From Tractidigestivibacter scatoligenes (GTDB lineage: Bacteria > Actinomycetota > Coriobacteriia > Coriobacteriales > Atopobiaceae): a stretch of 64,000 nucleotides of DNA. A model generated the notes under the pieces. It saw nothing but the letters and a program-made list of their open reading frames with translations. It was not told where the DNA came from and did not search any database. The position numbers were made by a program, and so were the translations under genes. Shown piece by piece: positions 62,078 through 64,000 of this stretch. The first letter of the stretch is position 1. Each line of letters begins with the position of its first letter. Location: positions 558,001 to 622,000 of the forward strand of contig NZ_LOJF01000001.1 in assembly GCF_001494635.1 (NCBI RefSeq). Direction: 5' to 3'.

Positions 62078-62154
62078 TTATTGAACGTTATTTCTCGCCA
62101 GAATCACATTTGGTCAGTTGAACGTGAAGAATAGCCGGAAAAACGCGCAATAAT
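62078..62154. repeat. Quasi-palindromic element, family C copy 3 (inverted)
   Basis: A 77-bp unit from TTATTGAACGTTATTTCTC to AAAAACGCGCAATAAT. It is the reverse complement form of the copies at 20900 and 21035, including an internal ATTTGGTCAGTTG that matches the complement of their AACTGGTCAAAT. Confidence 0.65.
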
Positions 62155-62172
62155 CTCGGCTCAATCCAGATT

Positions 62173-62237
62173 TCGGCTGGATGCCGACGTTGACTGGATA
62201 CAGTTCTCGGCTGGATGCCGACCTTGGCTGGATGCCG
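62173..62237. repeat. GGCTGGATGCCG direct repeats
   Basis: TCGGCTGGATGCCGAC occurs at 62173-62188 and 62207-62222, and GGCTGGATGCCG again at 62226-62237, with a related TTGACTGGATAC in between. Spacing is 34 and 19 bp. Purpose unknown. Confidence 0.6.
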
Positions 62238-62285
62238 CAACAAGGGATTTGCAACCAGCCCTTGGTCCAACTTCGACCAACAGAG

Positions 62286-62386
62286 AAACCTGCGGCTTAA
62301 TTGCAGTGCCGACGAGAGCTGCAAGCCATCTACCTGCGGTTCTTCTCGGGAGCTTCCACGCGAGACTGCTATTAAGTTGCAGGTTT
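62286..62386. repeat. Inverted-repeat element, family E (single copy here)
   Basis: Arms of 21 bp, starting AAACCTGCGGCTTAATTGC (62286-62306) and its near-complement ending GTTGCAGGTTT (62366-62386), flank a 59-bp centre. Same general build as families A-D but with different sequence. Confidence 0.55.
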
Positions 62387-62569
62387 GCAGAAGGAAGGGG
62401 GCGAGAAACCTCTGAGGTCAAGCAGCCCTGGCGGCTACGCACTTCTCGCACACCCCGTACAAATCCGTTCACGTTTGCACAACGTTTATCGCGTATGGTT
62501 GAGTGGCTGGCATGGCGCCCCCTGGACGCCGTCCGCACGGGCGTCTCGCCCACGACGAGAGGAGCAACG

Positions 62570-63901
62570 ATGAGCTGGTACGAGCCATCCTTTGTCTATC
62601 AGGTCTATCCGCTGGGACTGTGCGGTGCACCGCACGAGAACGACGGTGTCACGGTCCCGCGCCTGCGCAAGCTCGTTGACGACGGCTGGATCGATCACAT
62701 GAAGCGCCTTGGGGCAACCTGCCTCATGCTCAACCCCGTTTTCCAGAGCCTTTCGCACGGCTATGACACCACGGACTACACGACCGTCGACTGCCGCCTG
62801 GGCACCAACGACGACCTGCGCTTTGTTGTGGACGCTTGCCACAAGGCGGGCATCCGCGTGCTTCTCGACGGCGTCTTTAACCACGTGGGTCGTGAGTTCT
62901 TTGCCTTCCGCGACGTGCGCGAGAAGGGCCAGCAGAGTCGCTACGCCGGCTGGTTCAACATTGACTGGAACGGCAACAGCGAGTTCAACGACGGCTTTGG
63001 CTACGAGACCTGGGCGAGTGTCTCCACGCTCGTGAAGCTCAACCACGGAAACTTCGAGCTCAACGACTACCTGGCCGACGTCATTCGCGGCTGGGTGCGC
63101 GACTTTGACATCGACGGCCTGCGCCTGGACGTGGCCTACTGCCTTGACCGTGGCTACCTGGGCTACCTGCGCCAGATTGCCGATGGCATCTCGCAGGAGC
63201 GTGGCGAGAAGTTCGTGCTGGTTGGCGAGACCATGTTTGGCGACTACAACCAGTGGATGGGCGACGGCCTATGCGACTCGGTGACGAACTACGAGGCCTA
63301 CAAGGGCCTCTGGTCGAGCTTCAACAGCGCGAATATGCACGAAGTGGCCTATGCGCTTGAGCGCCAGAGCGGCTCCAAGCCCTGGGACCTTTACACGGGT
63401 AAGCACCTGCTGGACTTTCTCGACAACCACGACGTGCCGCGCATTGCGACCAGGCTGGACGACAAGCGCCAGCTCAAGCCGCTCTACGGGCTGCTGTTTG
63501 CCATGTGCGGCGTGCCCTGCGTCTACTACGGCAGTGAGTGGGGCATCGAGGGCGAGCAGCACTACGGCGACTACGAGCTGCGCCCCGCACTCGATGCGCC
63601 GGAATGGAATGACCTCACGGACTGGGTGGCCGCACTGGCACATGCGCGCGAGAAGAGCGACGCCATCGTGTGGGGCGACTACCACGAGCTGCAGTGCCAG
63701 CCGCAGCAGCTTGTCTTCCAGCGCTGCCATGGGGACGAGCGGGTCATTGTGGCGATAAACGCGTCGGCCGAGCCTGCCGTGGCGCACTTCGATGCGGGAT
63801 GCGGCCGCGCCGTGGACCTCATCACCGGCGAGCCGCACGACTTTGGCGGCGGCTCCGAGCTGGCGCCCTTCTCGGCGTACTGGTGGCTCTGCGAGCGATA
63901 G
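62570..63901 (+). CDS. GH13 alpha-amylase-family glycosidase
   Basis: A 443-residue GH13 enzyme, cytoplasmic (no signal peptide). Seen: barrel region I VLLDGVFNHVG, region II DGLRLDVAYCLD (nucleophile Asp187), region III VGETMFG (acid/base Glu220) and region IV FLDNHDVPR (Asp288), followed by the short C-terminal beta domain. The size and the missing N-terminal domain suggest a maltodextrin-processing enzyme such as cyclomaltodextrinase-like or amylase-type; the specificity is not decided. The start at 62570 follows GAGAGGAGCAACG; an open extension to 62249 runs through repeats. Confidence 0.88.
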   Translation: MSWYEPSFVYQVYPLGLCGAPHENDGVTVPRLRKLVDDGWIDHMKRLGATCLMLNPVFQSLSHGYDTTDYTTVDCRLGTNDDLRFVVDACHKAGIRVLLDGVFNHVGREFFAFRDVREKGQQSRYAGWFNIDWNGNSEFNDGFGYETWASVSTLVKLNHGNFELNDYLADVIRGWVRDFDIDGLRLDVAYCLDRGYLGYLRQIADGISQERGEKFVLVGETMFGDYNQWMGDGLCDSVTNYEAYKGLWSSFNSANMHEVAYALERQSGSKPWDLYTGKHLLDFLDNHDVPRIATRLDDKRQLKPLYGLLFAMCGVPCVYYGSEWGIEGEQHYGDYELRPALDAPEWNDLTDWVAALAHAREKSDAIVWGDYHELQCQPQQLVFQRCHGDERVIVAINASAEPAVAHFDAGCGRAVDLITGEPHDFGGGSELAPFSAYWWLCER

Positions 63902-64000
63902 CGGACTGGCGGCGGCCGGATGCGGTCGCGCTTGTCGGCGACTTGCCTCCCCTGACAGAAATTGCGCCTCGGGCGAGAAAAAGAGGCCGAGCAGCGGCTT

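Larger units (their letters stand above)
61717..62569. other. Longest gene-free gap: hairpins and repeats
   Basis: An 853-bp region with four consecutive hairpins (61824-61962), a pyrimidine-rich stretch (about 61980-62077), a family C repeat (62078-62154), GGCTGGATGCCG direct repeats (62173-62237) and a 101-bp inverted-repeat element (62286-62386). Open frames exist but lack start signals and are repeat-derived. Confidence 0.6.

Noticed and set aside
61756-62134. Short open frames on both strands in the hairpin region
   Set aside because: They lack ribosome binding sites, and their sequence (Arg/Pro-rich or Leu/Arg repeats) derives from hairpins and pyrimidine-rich repeats.

Overview
The window is 64 kb of GC-rich bacterial DNA, densely packed with genes that mostly follow GAGG-type ribosome binding sites. 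The gene set suggests a host-associated, saccharolytic and peptide-using actinobacterium of the class Coriobacteriia, in the Olsenella/Atopobium/Collinsella range. The pointers are many PTS systems, DeoR, GntR and RpiR sugar regulators, large membrane-anchored GH3 enzymes, a T-box in front of pheST, and many small palindromic intergenic repeats. The taxon is an inference from style and content; no rRNA or tRNA gene is present to confirm it. I see no CRISPR array, prophage, integrase or transposase.

Region by region. 1-5.2 kb (minus strand): a lipid-headgroup block with glycerol kinase (truncated by the window start), a monoacylglycerol-lipase-like hydrolase, an EutH ethanolamine transporter, a choline/ethanolamine-kinase-like enzyme and a PlsY-type acyltransferase. 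5.2-13.6 kb: housekeeping and mixed genes (HAD phosphatase, small Cys protein, TetR plus Na+/H+ antiporter, mannose-6-phosphate isomerase, MscL with a zinc-ribbon tail, D-aminoacyl-tRNA deacylase, M32 carboxypeptidase, ROK glucokinase). 13.9-17.7 kb: a fructose-type PTS operon (IIBC, IIA, 1-phosphofructokinase-like kinase, DeoR regulator). 17.8-20.8 kb: a domain-permuted, membrane-anchored GH3 enzyme. 21.2-31.2 kb: an apparent N-acetylgalactosamine pathway (mannose-family PTS with a YajC-like protein, GntR regulator, AgaS, NagA/AgaA, plus a PfkB kinase, a class II aldolase and a DeoR regulator).

31.6-33.7 kb: a PadR/HAAS pair behind a perfect double operator, then a Cof-type HAD. 34.2-48.5 kb: a peptide-handling block with a membrane M20 peptidase, GPH-family transporter, RpiR regulator, AroM and DUF1177 proteins, a complete Dpp/Opp-type ABC transporter, a second M20 hydrolase and an S10 peptidase with a Cys-x-Cys N-terminus. 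48.6-54.3 kb: a second permuted GH3 with a four-helix membrane partner, divergent from a LytTR/AgrC-type two-component system. 54.4-64 kb: an AEC transporter, a frameshifted amidohydrolase, T-box-controlled pheST, a phospholipase-C-fold protein and a GH13 amylase-family enzyme.

How it fits together: the GalNAc genes form a full route (PTS import and phosphorylation, deacetylation, deamination/isomerisation, phosphorylation, aldol cleavage). The permuted GH3 enzymes could feed sugars to the PTS systems, and the peptide block looks like one regulated uptake-and-hydrolysis module built round two poorly characterised families, AroM and DUF1177. Gene-free gaps are filled with at least six kinds of quasi-palindromic element, several in two or three copies.
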